Numbered from the stretch's first letter, positions 15,179 through 24,370 are shown. The stretch: 34,553 bases of DNA from Candidatus Gastranaerophilales bacterium (GCA_944323115.1 CALURG010000086.1:1-34553); one strand, 5' to 3'. Numbers and translations are program-made. The notes: generated from the letters alone by a model not told the origin.

Positions 15179-15430
15179 GCTTGAAAAACGAACTACAAAT
15201 CAAGCAGGGGTTGACTTTGTGAGAAGCGATATTAAGAAATGTAACAAATATATACTTTTTATAACACCAATATAGCAATTTTTTATAAAAAGAATTGTTT
15301 ATATAAGTACGAGAGATATAAAAGAGACAGAGAAACCAAAGAGGATAAAAAACAGACGCAATGGCAAAAGCCATTTGACGGTTAAACACCACATAATATA
15401 AAGGATATTAGAGAACAAATTTTTATTTAA

Positions 15431-15483
15431 TTACTTACTTCATTACTTACTTCATTTACTTCACACTTCACACACTTCACACA
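15431..15483. repeat. Short tandem repeat, ACTTCA/CACTTCA units
   Basis: Two exact 12-bp units TTACTTACTTCA (15,431 and 15,443) are followed by TTTACTTCACACTTCACACA and further CACTTCACACA. This is a simple repeat likely to vary in length by slippage. Confidence 0.7.
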
Positions 15484-15518
15484 ACGGCGAGGAATGCAAA
15501 AGAAATTTTCATTCCGAC

Positions 15519-15545
15519 GGCTCAGCTTAGCTGAGCCTTTTTATT
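15519..15545 (+). terminator. Terminator-like hairpin before nrdJ
   Basis: GGCTCAGC pairs perfectly with GCTGAGCC around TTA, followed by TTTTTATTTT. No gene ends here on the plus strand, so it may be a leftover terminator of the prophage neighbour. Confidence 0.65.
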
Positions 15546-15679
15546 TTGCTTAGTTTTTACAAGCTTAATATTTCAACATTTTGTAACAACATAAATTTGT
15601 TGCATGCCTATTGCCGATATTTAACATGAGAATTATTTAAAAAATGTCAATGCCCGTCAATTGTAAATCTTCGGTAAAT

Positions 15680-15724
15680 CTTGTGCAATATTTTGTGCAC
15701 ATTTTAGTATGTTTGTACTACAAT
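15680..15724 (+). promoter_or_regulatory. Probable nrdJ promoter with a TTGTGCA direct repeat
   Basis: TTGTGCAATATTTTGTGCACA (given in two parts: TTGTGCAAT, ATTTTGTGCACA) holds two TTGTGCA copies about 12 bases apart. A TACAAT -10-like hexamer lies at about 15,719-15,724, with TGCACA 17 bases before it. The repeats could be a binding site for a regulator such as NrdR, but they do not form the usual palindromic NrdR box, so this is only a guess. Confidence 0.35.
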
Positions 15725-15765
15725 AAAATGACAAGCATTTAATAGATTTGGGGAGAAAATTAAAA

Positions 15766-17763
15766 GTGGATTGTACGGAAGAAAAGTTGGATTTATCCAA
15801 AAATGCCATCAAAGTTTTAGAAAAAAGATATTTGAAAAGAGATGCACAGGGAAACCCTGTTGAACGACCGGAGGATTTGTTTTTGAGAGTTGCTTCTACT
15901 CTTGCTGAAGCTGATAAAAAATTCGGAGCAACTCAAGAAGAAGTCAACAAATCAACAAAAGAATTTTATAACTTTATCACAAAACGTTATTTTATGCCGA
16001 ATTCACCGACATTGATGAATGCGGGCAGAGAGCTCGGTCAATTGGCAGCTTGTTTTGTACTGCCTGTTGAAGACAGTCTTGAAGGAATTTTTGAGACTGT
16101 TAAAAATACAGCTCTGATTCACAAGTCAGGCGGAGGCACAGGTTTTTCTTTTTCAAGATTGAGACCGAAAAATGATGTTGTCCGCTCTACAATGGGTGTT
16201 TCTTCAGGTCCGGTAAGCTTCATGGAAGTGTTTAATGCTGCAACAGAAGCCGTAAAACAAGGCGGTACAAGACGCGGTGCGAACATGGGTATTTTGAGAA
16301 TTGACCATCCTGATATTCTTGAGTTCATTAACTGCAAGTCTGACAATTCAAAATTAAACAACTTTAACATTTCGGTTGCTGTTACGGATAAATTTATGGA
16401 AGCATTGAAAGCTGGAACGGATTACGAGTTGATTCATCCGAGAACAAAACAGCCGGTCGGCAAATTGAATGCAAAAGCTGTTTTTGATTTGATTGTTGAA
16501 GGTGCTTGGAAAAACGGCGAACCCGGTATTATCTTCATTGATAAAATGAACTATGACAACCCGACACCTCTTATAGGCGAAATTGAATCCACAAACCCGT
16601 GCGGCGAGGTTCCTCTTCTCCCTTATGAAGCATGCAATCTGGGTTCAATAAATCTGGGTCTTATGCTTAAAGGTGAAAAGGGTAATTACAGTGTCGATTG
16701 GGATAGGCTTGCTCAAACGACAAGAACTGCAATTCATTTCCTTGACAACGTAATTGCAATAAACAACTATCCTTTGCCTCAGATTTCAGAAATGGTGCAA
16801 AACAACCGTAAAATCGGTCTTGGTGTTATGGGCTGGGCTGATATGCTCATGAAACTCGAAATTGCATACAACTCTGAAGAAGGTACAAAACTTGCTTCTC
16901 AGATTATGGAATTTATTGATTACCAATCTAAAATTGAATCAATCGAGCTTTCAAAATCAAGAGGCAGATTCGGAAACTTTAAAGGAAGTGTTTATGACGG
17001 TGTATTTAAAGACGGAAAACCTTTCCTGACATACAAATATCAAGGTAAATCAGCAGGTATTATTACAGACGAAATGTGGGCTGAACTTGATGAACAAATT
17101 GCAAAATACGGTATCAGAAACGCAACCACTACTTGTATTGCACCGACCGGTACAATCTCTATGATTGCGGGTGCATCAGGAGGTGTTGAGCCGTTGTTCG
17201 GCCTCGTATTTATCAGAGACGTAATGGATGGCACAAAACTTGTTGAAGTAAACCCGATTTTTGAAGCTTATGCAAAAGAGCACGGATTCTATTCCGAAGA
17301 GCTGATGAAAAAAATCTCTATAGACGGTACTCTTGCACACTGTGACGAAGTTCCGGCAGAAGCAAAGAAAATCTTTGTTTGTGCACATGACGTATCACCA
17401 TACTGGCACGTAAAAATGCAGGCAGCGTTCCAGCTTCATACCGACAACGCTGTTTCAAAAACAGTAAACTTTGAAGAAAATGCAACCAGACAAGATGTTG
17501 CAGATTCATACCTTTTGGCTTACGAAAACAACCTGAAAGGTATAACTGTTTATCGTAACAACTCAAGACAGTTCCAGCCTATGAATCTGGAGAAAAAAGA
17601 AGAAAAGAAAATGCCTGAAATAAAGGCTGTCGAAGTGAAAGCCGACCTTCCGGAAGCACAGCATGAAGGAGAAGAACACAGATGTCCGGAATGCGGTACG
17701 GTGCTTGGGTATGGTGAAGGATGCTTTATCTGCTTAAATTGCGGATATTCAGGTTGTTCATAA
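15766..17763 (+). CDS. nrdJ: Adenosylcobalamin-dependent ribonucleotide reductase
   Basis: The 665-residue enzyme reduces ribonucleotides to deoxyribonucleotides with a B12 radical, without oxygen need. The catalytic block [20 protein letters not shown] has N277, C279 and E281. Redox cysteines include C96 in LAACFVLP and a later one in the [17 protein letters not shown] region. The tail ends in a Cys-rich element, [21 protein letters not shown] and SGC, typical of class II enzymes and used to pass electrons. I see no N-terminal ATP-cone domain. GTG 15,766 was chosen: GGGGAGA lies ten bases upstream, while the in-frame TTG 15,748 overlaps that site. A bidirectional terminator follows. Confidence 0.92.
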   Translation: MDCTEEKLDLSKNAIKVLEKRYLKRDAQGNPVERPEDLFLRVASTLAEADKKFGATQEEVNKSTKEFYNFITKRYFMPNSPTLMNAGRELGQLAACFVLPVEDSLEGIFETVKNTALIHKSGGGTGFSFSRLRPKNDVVRSTMGVSSGPVSFMEVFNAATEAVKQGGTRRGANMGILRIDHPDILEFINCKSDNSKLNNFNISVAVTDKFMEALKAGTDYELIHPRTKQPVGKLNAKAVFDLIVEGAWKNGEPGIIFIDKMNYDNPTPLIGEIESTNPCGEVPLLPYEACNLGSINLGLMLKGEKGNYSVDWDRLAQTTRTAIHFLDNVIAINNYPLPQISEMVQNNRKIGLGVMGWADMLMKLEIAYNSEEGTKLASQIMEFIDYQSKIESIELSKSRGRFGNFKGSVYDGVFKDGKPFLTYKYQGKSAGIITDEMWAELDEQIAKYGIRNATTTCIAPTGTISMIAGASGGVEPLFGLVFIRDVMDGTKLVEVNPIFEAYAKEHGFYSEELMKKISIDGTLAHCDEVPAEAKKIFVCAHDVSPYWHVKMQAAFQLHTDNAVSKTVNFEENATRQDVADSYLLAYENNLKGITVYRNNSRQFQPMNLEKKEEKKMPEIKAVEVKADLPEAQHEGEEHRCPECGTVLGYGEGCFICLNCGYSGCS

Positions 17764-17782
17764 ATTTAATTTGATAAATAAC

Positions 17783-17814
17783 AAAAAGCACTCTTTTTAA
17801 GAGTGCTTTTTTTG
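17783..17814. terminator. Bidirectional terminator
   Basis: AAAAAGCACTCT pairs with AGAGTGCTTTTT around TTTTA, with T residues on the plus side and A residues on the minus side. It ends nrdJ and can also end the converging gene at 17,821. Confidence 0.85.
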
Positions 17815-17820
17815 TATAAA

Positions 17821-18504
17821 TTACCATTGAATTATTACTATACCCGAGTGTCCGTTTTTTGCTTTTGCCGAGATATCTTCGGTTTCATTATTGTATAAGC
17901 CGCCGCTGCCGTATTTTGACGATTTGGGGATGTCGTACAAATACCGGTATTTTTCCGGAATAAAATATTTTTCTTTTTGCGAACCTGTACCGAGCGGCGT
18001 CATTCTGGTAGAGCCGGCACCGCCGTGTGCGGTTATATTTATATCTGAAATTGCTGTGTCAGAGCCGTTTTTTGCATCTATAAATGTATTTTCTTTTACA
18101 TGTGTACCTTTGCCGCCTTTTCCGATTTTTATTGTAATGACAGAACTGCTGATTTTCAGGTGTTTGGAAACGATTTCACCCGAGTTTCCGCTTTCATAAG
18201 GTGTCGCTCCTCCGCCCCCTCCCATTGCATAAACGAAGAAACCGGCATTTATTTTCGGCCTTGAAAATATACAGCTGTTACTGATGCTTGTGTGTACAAG
18301 TTCTTTTTTGCCTTTGTTGAATTTGTACAACTTGCCTACGTGCTGCCCTTTGTTGTCAAGAGTACATACAAATCGGCCTCTTATATATTTTTTTGCAAGG
18401 GTTATACCGGTATTTAAAAGTACGGGTTTTAAAACAACAAAAAACAACTGTGAAATTATTATCAAAGAAAAAATTACAATTAAACTTTTTTTGAATAATG
18501 ACAT
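17821..18504 (-). CDS. Membrane-anchored glycine-rich protein, unknown
   Basis: The 227-residue protein has a basic start (MSLFKK) and a single hydrophobic helix (about 7-28), which anchors it or acts as an uncleaved signal. The exterior part is rich in glycine: MGGGGGATPYESGNSGEIV at about 94-112, IGKGGKG near 130, AHGGAGS and GSGGLYNN later, ending GHSGIVIIQW. This pattern is that of the glycine-rich domains found in phage tail tips and surface proteins. It has cysteines at C47 and C78. It does not show the G-F-T-L-x-E start of a pilin. Convergent with nrdJ; divergent from the parvulin gene. Confidence 0.6.
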   Translation of the reverse strand: MSLFKKSLIVIFSLIIISQLFFVVLKPVLLNTGITLAKKYIRGRFVCTLDNKGQHVGKLYKFNKGKKELVHTSISNSCIFSRPKINAGFFVYAMGGGGGATPYESGNSGEIVSKHLKISSSVITIKIGKGGKGTHVKENTFIDAKNGSDTAISDINITAHGGAGSTRMTPLGTGSQKEKYFIPEKYRYLYDIPKSSKYGSGGLYNNETEDISAKAKNGHSGIVIIQW

Positions 18505-18571
18505 TTGTTCACCCGTTTTGGTATACCTAATAGTAATATTTTACCTGTTTTAATGCAAGAGGAAATTTTTA

Positions 18572-18583
18572 ATATGGTATAAT
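18572..18583 (+). promoter_or_regulatory. Extended -10 promoter for the parvulin gene
   Basis: TGGTATAAT (TATAAT at 18,578-18,583) is a good extended -10 element about 32 bases before the ATG. No strong -35 is evident. AAAGGAAAAA before ATG 18,616 is the ribosome site. It would start the three-gene run parvulin, M24 peptidase, SpoU methyltransferase. Confidence 0.5.
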
Positions 18584-18615
18584 AATTTCCGTATTAATTT
18601 ATAAAGGAAAAAATT

Positions 18616-18894
18616 ATGACAGAAGTAAGAGCAAGTCATTTGCTGGTAAAAACCGAAGAAGAAGCCAAAAAGCTGAGAGAAGAAATTTTAAACGGAAGAA
18701 AATTTGAAGATGTTGCCGCAGAAGTTTCTCTCTGCCCGTCAGGTGCAAACGGCGGTGATTTGGGCTATTTTGGAAAAGGTGTAATGGTTAAAGAATTTGA
18801 AGATGCTGCGTTTTCAATGAATGTCGGAGATTTGTCAGAACCTATTCAGACACAGTTTGGCTGGCATTTGCTGTATCTTACTGACAAAAAATAG
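18616..18894 (+). CDS. Parvulin-type peptidyl-prolyl isomerase (PpiC-like)
   Basis: The 92-residue protein is a stand-alone parvulin domain. RASHLLVKTEEEA opens it, NGGDLGYFGKGVMVKEFEDAAF fills the middle, and QFGWHLLYLTDKK closes it with the conserved FGWH-x-L. It catalyses cis-trans isomerisation of proline peptide bonds. No signal peptide is present, so it acts in the cytoplasm. Length agrees with the small PpiC/Par10 forms. It is followed by a gap of 67 bases before the peptidase gene. Confidence 0.9.
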   Translation: MTEVRASHLLVKTEEEAKKLREEILNGRKFEDVAAEVSLCPSGANGGDLGYFGKGVMVKEFEDAAFSMNVGDLSEPIQTQFGWHLLYLTDKK

Positions 18895-18961
18895 AAAAGT
18901 TAAAAACAAAAATCCGGCGTGATGTTTAATTTAAATAAAAATCATCATAAAATCATTAATT

Positions 18962-20593
18962 ATGCTTGAAAAACTAAGAGAAATTTTAAAACAAAACAAC
19001 ATAGACTACCTGCTTGTCAATACAACAGACGAGTTTTTGGTTGAGTACAATGAACTTTGCAACTGTGCAAGATATTTTGTGACAGGGTTTTCCGGGTCGA
19101 CCGGTGATGTACTGCTTTCAAAAGACAAAATGTGGCAGTTTGCAGACGGAAGATACCACGAACAAGCTGATGCACAGGTCAATCACAGTGTGACAGATGT
19201 GGTAAAACTTCAGCTCGGACAAACTTTTTCCGCTGAATTGGTTTCAAGAATACAACCTGAGAGTGTAATCGGAATTGTTTCAAAAAAAGTTTCTCTTAGT
19301 TTTTATAAAAATTTGAAATCAAAACTTGATAAAAAACACTGCAAAATTAAACTTCTGGACTTTGAACCTGTTGCCAAAATTGTAAAGCTGGAGCCGTCAG
19401 ACAACGGTGAAAAAGTAAACCAAATAGATTTGTCAGTTGCTGGCATGAGTGCTGATGACAAATTCAAAAAAATTGCAAGAAAAGTAAAAGATTCGACATA
19501 TATAGACACAAACCTTGAAAATATTGCCTATCTGACAAACTGCCGCCAGTACAAAACACCTTTTTCCTCAGTTTTTAAAGCAAAATTAATCCTGGATAAA
19601 AACGGAGCAAAAATATTCAGCAACGAAAAGTTTAATACTGAAATAGGAAAATATTACAAAATTGAGCCGCTTAAAAATTTTGACAAAGAGGCCAAAAAAG
19701 CAAAATCAGTTCTTTTCAATCCCTCAACAATAAATCTTTATGACTATACTTTGATAAAAAGCCATGCCACAGAAGCTTCTTGTGATTATATCAAGGAAAT
19801 GAAGGCCATCAAAAATGATGCGGAAATCAGACATTTTAAAGAAAATTTTAAAAGAACGGACAATGTTGTAAATAAAGCGGCAAGGCTTGTTCAAACAGAA
19901 AATAACCTGTCAGAAAAAGCTTTTAGCGATGCAGTTTTTGAAGAATATAAAAAACAAGGTGCAAAACAACTCAGTTTTAGTACAATTCTTGCCGCAGGCA
20001 CAAATTCGTCAATTATTCATTATTCAAACCCGTCTGAAAAAGTCAAAATAAAAGATGGTGACTTTGTTTTACTTGATTGCGGCGGACATTTTGAAGGCGG
20101 CTATTCAACTGATATAACAAGGACTTTTGTAAAAGGTGTTCCGTCAGAAATGCAAAAGAAAGTATACACAACAGTCCTAAAAATGTTTTTGAATGTGTAT
20201 CACTACAAAGTGACAAACAAAACTACCGGGTTTACGCTGGATGCAGTTGCAAGAAAAATCCACAAACAATCCGGCTTGGACGATTTTAGCTTCAATCACG
20301 GACTCGGGCATGGTGTAGGTATAAATGTGCACGAAAATCCTCCGACAATCTCATGTTCCGTGTCAGGCAAACGGGTTTTGAAAGAAAATATGGTTTTCAC
20401 AATAGAACCGGGTTTGTATAAACCGGGCTTCGGCGGGGTAAGACTGGAAAACACAGTTTATCTGGCAAAAATTGACGGTGAATTAAAAATTCAATCTTTT
20501 TCTCATGTGCCTTTTCAGGAAAATGCAATTGAATATTCTATTTTGAATAAACAAGAAATACAATGGCTGAAAGAATGGCAGGCAGGTAAATAA
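18962..20593 (+). CDS. Xaa-Pro aminopeptidase, M24B family
   Basis: The 543-residue protein has creatinase-like N-terminal domains (about 1-300) and a C-terminal pita-bread peptidase that removes an N-terminal residue next to proline. Metal ligands are visible in LLDCGGHFEGGYSTDITRTF (two Asp), FNHGLGHGVG (His), FTIEPGLY (Glu) and GGVRLENTVYL (Glu). GFSGSTGDVLL and WQFADGRYHEQA mark the N-terminal domain. The length is that of the long eukaryote-like aminopeptidase P form, not the shorter PepQ. It has no clear ribosome site; the stop overlaps the next start (TAATG). Confidence 0.9.
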   Translation: MLEKLREILKQNNIDYLLVNTTDEFLVEYNELCNCARYFVTGFSGSTGDVLLSKDKMWQFADGRYHEQADAQVNHSVTDVVKLQLGQTFSAELVSRIQPESVIGIVSKKVSLSFYKNLKSKLDKKHCKIKLLDFEPVAKIVKLEPSDNGEKVNQIDLSVAGMSADDKFKKIARKVKDSTYIDTNLENIAYLTNCRQYKTPFSSVFKAKLILDKNGAKIFSNEKFNTEIGKYYKIEPLKNFDKEAKKAKSVLFNPSTINLYDYTLIKSHATEASCDYIKEMKAIKNDAEIRHFKENFKRTDNVVNKAARLVQTENNLSEKAFSDAVFEEYKKQGAKQLSFSTILAAGTNSSIIHYSNPSEKVKIKDGDFVLLDCGGHFEGGYSTDITRTFVKGVPSEMQKKVYTTVLKMFLNVYHYKVTNKTTGFTLDAVARKIHKQSGLDDFSFNHGLGHGVGINVHENPPTISCSVSGKRVLKENMVFTIEPGLYKPGFGGVRLENTVYLAKIDGELKIQSFSHVPFQENAIEYSILNKQEIQWLKEWQAGK

Positions 20594-21345
20594 TGCAGGA
20601 AATTACAAGTGTTTCAAACAGCAAAATAAAAGAAACGGCAAAACTCAGCCAAAAAAAATTCCGAACGCAGACAGGTCTTTTTTTGATAGAAGGTTACAAG
20701 CCTATTTTTGAAGCGTATCAAGAAAAAGTTCAGATTGAAACGATTTATGTTACTGCAAAAAACCTTGAAAAATTTGGTTTTTTAAAGGACAAACTTGTCC
20801 TTGTTACGGACGCGGTGATAGAAAAAATTTCCACAACTGAAAGTGCTCCGGAAGCCGTTGCAGTAGCGAAACAGCAGTTTGTTGATATTGAAAATTTACA
20901 GGCGAAAACTCGAATAACGCTTATTGAAAACATAAAAGATGCAGGAAATTTGGGTACGCTTATCCGTTCTGCTGCTGCGTTTTCCGTAGATGCCATCTTG
21001 CTTTGCGGTGACACAATAGATATTTATAACCCAAAAGTCATACGCTCGAGTGTCGGAGGAGTTTTTAAATTGCCTGTCATAAAAACTACTCTGGCAAGAG
21101 CAAAAGAAGTGTTTTCAAATCACAATTTTATTGCAACGGTTGTAAATCACAAAGATATTGTGAATCCGGTTGAAATTGATTACAAAAAGCCTTTTGTTAT
21201 TATGTTAGGCTCTGAAGCAGACGGATTGTCTCAAGAAGCCTTAAAAATATCGGATACCAAAACAACCATCCCTATTTCAAAATCTACTGAATCGCTGAAT
21301 CTTAGTGTTGCGGGTTCCGTTATGTTTTACATAAGTTCTTTATGA
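20593..21345 (+). CDS. SpoU/TrmH-family RNA 2'-O-methyltransferase
   Basis: The 250-residue protein has an N-terminal RNA-binding part (about 1-100, including SQKKFRTQTGLFLIEGYKPI) and a knotted SpoU domain. The three motifs are visible: ENIKDAGNLGTLIRSAAAF (motif 1), VIMLGSEADGLS (motif 2) and IPISKSTESLNLSVAGSVMFY (motif 3). It uses S-adenosylmethionine to methylate a ribose in rRNA or tRNA; the exact site cannot be told (RlmB- or TsnR-like). It is translationally coupled to the upstream peptidase gene. Confidence 0.88.
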   Translation: MQEITSVSNSKIKETAKLSQKKFRTQTGLFLIEGYKPIFEAYQEKVQIETIYVTAKNLEKFGFLKDKLVLVTDAVIEKISTTESAPEAVAVAKQQFVDIENLQAKTRITLIENIKDAGNLGTLIRSAAAFSVDAILLCGDTIDIYNPKVIRSSVGGVFKLPVIKTTLARAKEVFSNHNFIATVVNHKDIVNPVEIDYKKPFVIMLGSEADGLSQEALKISDTKTTIPISKSTESLNLSVAGSVMFYISSL

Positions 21346-21593
21346 CAAACAAACTCATTGTAGTGAAACAATTTGCCTGAATTACCCCCCGCCTGACGAA
21401 AGAAAGTGTGAATAGAAATTTAATCACTTATTCGGCAGAATTCTAAGCTAGCTTTACTCCTAGTCTGACAAGGCAGAGGAGCAAAAAGACAGAGCCATGT
21501 TTAAGACAGTTTTATACAAACGGGATTCAGGACGAAACCCTGATGTGAGACGGGTATTTTAAGAGGCAGCCAAAGTTAGTTGACTGTACGAGA
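21346..21593. repeat. Dispersed hairpin element in a convergent intergenic gap
   Basis: This gap between converging genes has no gene. It carries blocks also seen in the prophage repeat island. AGCCATGTTTAAGACAG...CAAACGGG (21,493-21,524) matches 4023-4057. The GC-rich block 21,518-21,555 matches the reverse complement of 4973-5010 at 31 of 38 bases, all seven differences being transitions. TAGTTGACTGTACG (21,577-21,590) resembles 2031-2045 and 5077-5092. It may serve as a bidirectional terminator or be the relic of a mobile element. Confidence 0.65.
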
Positions 21594-22028
21594 TTACCCT
21601 TTTATTTGGAACGGGCATTTTACACATCTGGCCTTTGGAACAAGGATGAGGTTGTCTTCCAAATCATACATTTTTGCAATCCTTGTTATGAGCTTTGAAC
21701 CGCACACAGGACATTCCAAATCTTCTACATCATTTGCAAGTATTTGATTTTTAATAAATACCGTCGCTTCTGTGTCAGGCATCAATGACAGGTTCGGGTG
21801 TTTTTCATATTTTTTTATTTCAGCGGGTTTAAGTTTCAATCCGTTGGCCAGTTTTTGGCGGATTGTGGAAGCAAGAAAAAGCTCTTGTCCGCTTTCGATT
21901 TCTTCAATAGTTTTTAAAGGCAGAGCTGACTTTTTAGCCAGCCCTGTCTGAGATAAACCGATTTTTTCTCTTAATTCCGATACAAATTGTGCCAGAGATT
22001 TTTCTTTTGGCATATTCTCTTGTGTCAT
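21594..22028 (-). CDS. XRE-type regulator with C-terminal zinc ribbon
   Basis: The 144-residue protein has an N-terminal helix-turn-helix (about 12-66; LREKIGLSQTGLAKKSALPLKTIEEIESG) of the Xre/Cro type. After a linker lies a four-cysteine zinc ribbon: C106 and C109 (CPVC), C135 and C138 (CVKC). The fusion is unusual. It is predicted to bind DNA and perhaps sense metal or redox state. Its ATG directly abuts the secF stop codon (TAA ATG), so it is the last gene of the secD-secF operon and is likely translated with it. A second ATG at residue 6 is an alternative start. Confidence 0.7.
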   Translation of the reverse strand: MTQENMPKEKSLAQFVSELREKIGLSQTGLAKKSALPLKTIEEIESGQELFLASTIRQKLANGLKLKPAEIKKYEKHPNLSLMPDTEATVFIKNQILANDVEDLECPVCGSKLITRIAKMYDLEDNLILVPKARCVKCPFQIKG

Positions 22029-23024
22029 TTATGCGACAGCCCTTTTTGTTTTGTTTTCTTGTCTTTCTCTCCACCAGTCAAGGAGTGTAGAAGCAAAGAA
22101 AATACTTGAATAAGTACCGATTGCAATACCCACAATCATAGCGAGAACAAACTCTTTTGTTGTTTCTCCGCCGAAAATATACAACGCACCCAATGTAATC
22201 AATGTAGTCAAAGAAGTGTTTATACTTCTTGCTAGAGTTTGGTTTACGCTGGCGTTAACAATTTCCGGGAAAGAAGCTTTCTTTGCGAGAAATCTTGAGT
22301 TCTCTCTGATTCTGTCAAATACAACGATAGTATCGTGGTTTGAAAAACCGATAACAGTTAAGACTGCGGTGATAAACAATGCGTCAATGTGAACATCAAA
22401 GAAAATTCCGAGTATTGAGAAAAAGCCCAGAACAAACAACGCATCATGTGCTAAAGAGATAAGTGCAATTACAGCATAATCAAGCTGGAACCTGAAAGAC
22501 AGGTATACAACAATACCCAAAAATGCCAGAGCCAGTGCATACATAGAGTTAACAAACAATTCTTTACCCAAAGAAGGGCCAATAGAACTTACCTGTACAA
22601 GCTCGGCATTTGGATAATCCGCCTTTACCACTTTTGCAATCTTTTGCTCAGAGAGTTTGTCGTTGCTTTTAAAAGCTGTTTTTACCGAAATAACGGTTGA
22701 GGGTTTGATGTTTTCGGCTTTTGAAATAGTATTGTTTGATTTTAGAACCTGAATAACGGGATTTTCAATACCGGCTTTTGTTAAATTGTTTCTGAGTACT
22801 TCAACCTCGTCGTTTGAAACATCTTTTGATACAGAATACTGTGTAATTGTACCGCCCGTAAAATCAATACCTACTTTTACGGGGAAATGAGTCGGATATG
22901 TTGCCATTGAATAAATCATTGCAACAATGCCCGGAACAATCAAAAGTAATGACAGACCGAACCAGACCCATCTGTATTTTACGACATCAATCCATTTGTG
23001 TTGATGTAAAACTGTTTCACTCAT
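22029..23024 (-). CDS. secF: Protein translocase subunit SecF
   Basis: The 331-residue inner-membrane protein works with SecD to pull exported proteins through SecYEG using the proton gradient. It has an N-terminal helix (~20-38), a periplasmic P1-like domain with GIDFTGGTITQYSV (~53), and five further helices. The family motif IGFSNHDTIVVFDRIREN is present at about 227-244. AAGGAGAAAATATA precedes the start. It follows secD by 38 bases and shares its transcript. Confidence 0.95.
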   Translation of the reverse strand: MSETVLHQHKWIDVVKYRWVWFGLSLLLIVPGIVAMIYSMATYPTHFPVKVGIDFTGGTITQYSVSKDVSNDEVEVLRNNLTKAGIENPVIQVLKSNNTISKAENIKPSTVISVKTAFKSNDKLSEQKIAKVVKADYPNAELVQVSSIGPSLGKELFVNSMYALALAFLGIVVYLSFRFQLDYAVIALISLAHDALFVLGFFSILGIFFDVHIDALFITAVLTVIGFSNHDTIVVFDRIRENSRFLAKKASFPEIVNASVNQTLARSINTSLTTLITLGALYIFGGETTKEFVLAMIVGIAIGTYSSIFFASTLLDWWRERQENKTKRAVA

Positions 23025-23062
23025 TATATTTTCTCCTTAGAATTTTTCTTTATAATATTTTA

Positions 23063-24370
23063 TTAGTCTAAAATACCGAATTTTGCTTTTTCTTTCTTAG
23101 TCTCTGTTGCTTCATAAGCTTTGCCGATTTCAGATTGTTTTATACCGAACCAGCCCGGATGTTTGAGTTGTCCGGCACCAAACAACAGATGCATGAAATT
23201 TTTTGTAACGGTAATTGCCGTAAACATACTGATAAGAACACCGATAATCAGTGTAAGAGCAAAACCTTTGATAATACTTGTACCTAAGAAGTACAAAATT
23301 ACACATGTGATTATTGTTGTCATGTTTGAATCAAAAATAGAAGTGAACGCTCTGTCAAAACCCGCATTGATAGCTGTAAACAGTGTTCTTCCGGCTTTCA
23401 GTTCTTCTTTCGTTCTTTCAAAGATAAGAATGTTGGCATCAACCGCCATACCGATACTCAGAATAAAACCTGCAATACCAGCAAGAGTCAATGTAACAGG
23501 GACTATCTTGAATACCGCAAATACTAGCACCGAATAAATCAAAAGAGCCACATCGGCAATTGCACCCGGCAAGCGGTAATACAAAAGCATAAACAGCATA
23601 ACAAGGCCAATACCGATTATACCGGCAGTTTTGCTTTTTGCAATACTATCTGCACCGAGAGTAGGCCCGACAAGGCTTTCTTCAATAATTTTTGCAGGAA
23701 CAGGCAGTGCACCGGCATTCAGAAGATCAACCATTTTCTTGGCTTCTTCATAGGCAAAACCGCTGTCTCCGCCGGAAATCTGAGCGTGACCGCCTAAAAT
23801 AGGCTCTTGAATTGTCGGTGCGGACTGCATTTCTCCGTTAAAGAAGATAGCCATTGACTGTCCGACCATTTTTGAGGTCAATTCACCGAATTTTTTTGTA
23901 CCTTTATCATTGAACTCAAGCGAAACAACCCACTGTCCGCCAGGATTTGTTGAGATTAATGCTTTTTTGACATCTTTACCTGTCAAACCTGTAGAAGCCC
24001 AGCCTGTAGCACCATATTGTCCGTCTAACGGCTTTTTAAATTCCAGCTCAGCTGTTTCACCCAAAAACTCTTTTGCTTTTGCAGGATCGGAAATATTCGG
24101 AATTTCTACAAGAAGTCTTTTTTCTCCTGCTTGTTGTACAACTGTTTCTGCTACACCAAGTGCGTTTACTCTGTTTTCGATGGCAAACTGCAAACTGCTC
24201 ATCATATCAGGTGTGATTTTTGCTATTGTGTCAGTAGTTTGTGCTTCCAAAACAATTCTGGAACCGCCTACAAGGTCCAATCCTAATTTTGTCGGTTTTT
24301 TTATGATTACAAAAACTGCAACAATAACAAGTGCAATAATCAGCCAAAACATTAATTTCTTATTTTTCAT
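23063..24370 (-). CDS. secD: Protein translocase subunit SecD
   Basis: The 435-residue protein has an N-terminal helix (~8-22), KLGLDLVGGSRIVLEA (~28-43), a periplasmic domain to about 240, and a helix bundle with GMAVDANILIFERTKEEL near 325. It is shorter than the 615-residue Escherichia coli form because the periplasmic part is compact; that is normal for many bacteria. It is the first gene of the operon secD-secF-XRE, with a promoter at about 24,426-24,440. Confidence 0.95.
   Translation of the reverse strand: MKNKKLMFWLIIALVIVAVFVIIKKPTKLGLDLVGGSRIVLEAQTTDTIAKITPDMMSSLQFAIENRVNALGVAETVVQQAGEKRLLVEIPNISDPAKAKEFLGETAELEFKKPLDGQYGATGWASTGLTGKDVKKALISTNPGGQWVVSLEFNDKGTKKFGELTSKMVGQSMAIFFNGEMQSAPTIQEPILGGHAQISGGDSGFAYEEAKKMVDLLNAGALPVPAKIIEESLVGPTLGADSIAKSKTAGIIGIGLVMLFMLLYYRLPGAIADVALLIYSVLVFAVFKIVPVTLTLAGIAGFILSIGMAVDANILIFERTKEELKAGRTLFTAINAGFDRAFTSIFDSNMTTIITCVILYFLGTSIIKGFALTLIIGVLISMFTAITVTKNFMHLLFGAGQLKHPGWFGIKQSEIGKAYEATETKKEKAKFGILD

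Larger units (their letters stand above)
15179..15765. other. Intergenic stretch at the prophage-chromosome border
   Basis: This 587-bp stretch contains no gene with a ribosome site and no tRNA that I can find. It holds an AT-rich region to about 15,425, the short tandem repeat at 15,431, a terminator at 15,519 and the region upstream of nrdJ. The host-phage boundary is probably here, but I see no pair of attachment repeats because the left end lies outside the window. Confidence 0.5.

Noticed and set aside
15431-15483. Possible CRISPR array
   Set aside because: Units are 6-12 bp, contiguous and without spacers; this is a simple tandem repeat.
15179-15765. tRNA gene or attachment site at the prophage edge
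   Set aside because: No cloverleaf or T-loop sequence was found, and the other prophage end is outside the window so no att pair can be compared.
15560-15765. Cobalamin riboswitch before nrdJ
   Set aside because: I find no GCCACTG B12-box-like sequence and the leader is short after the likely promoter.
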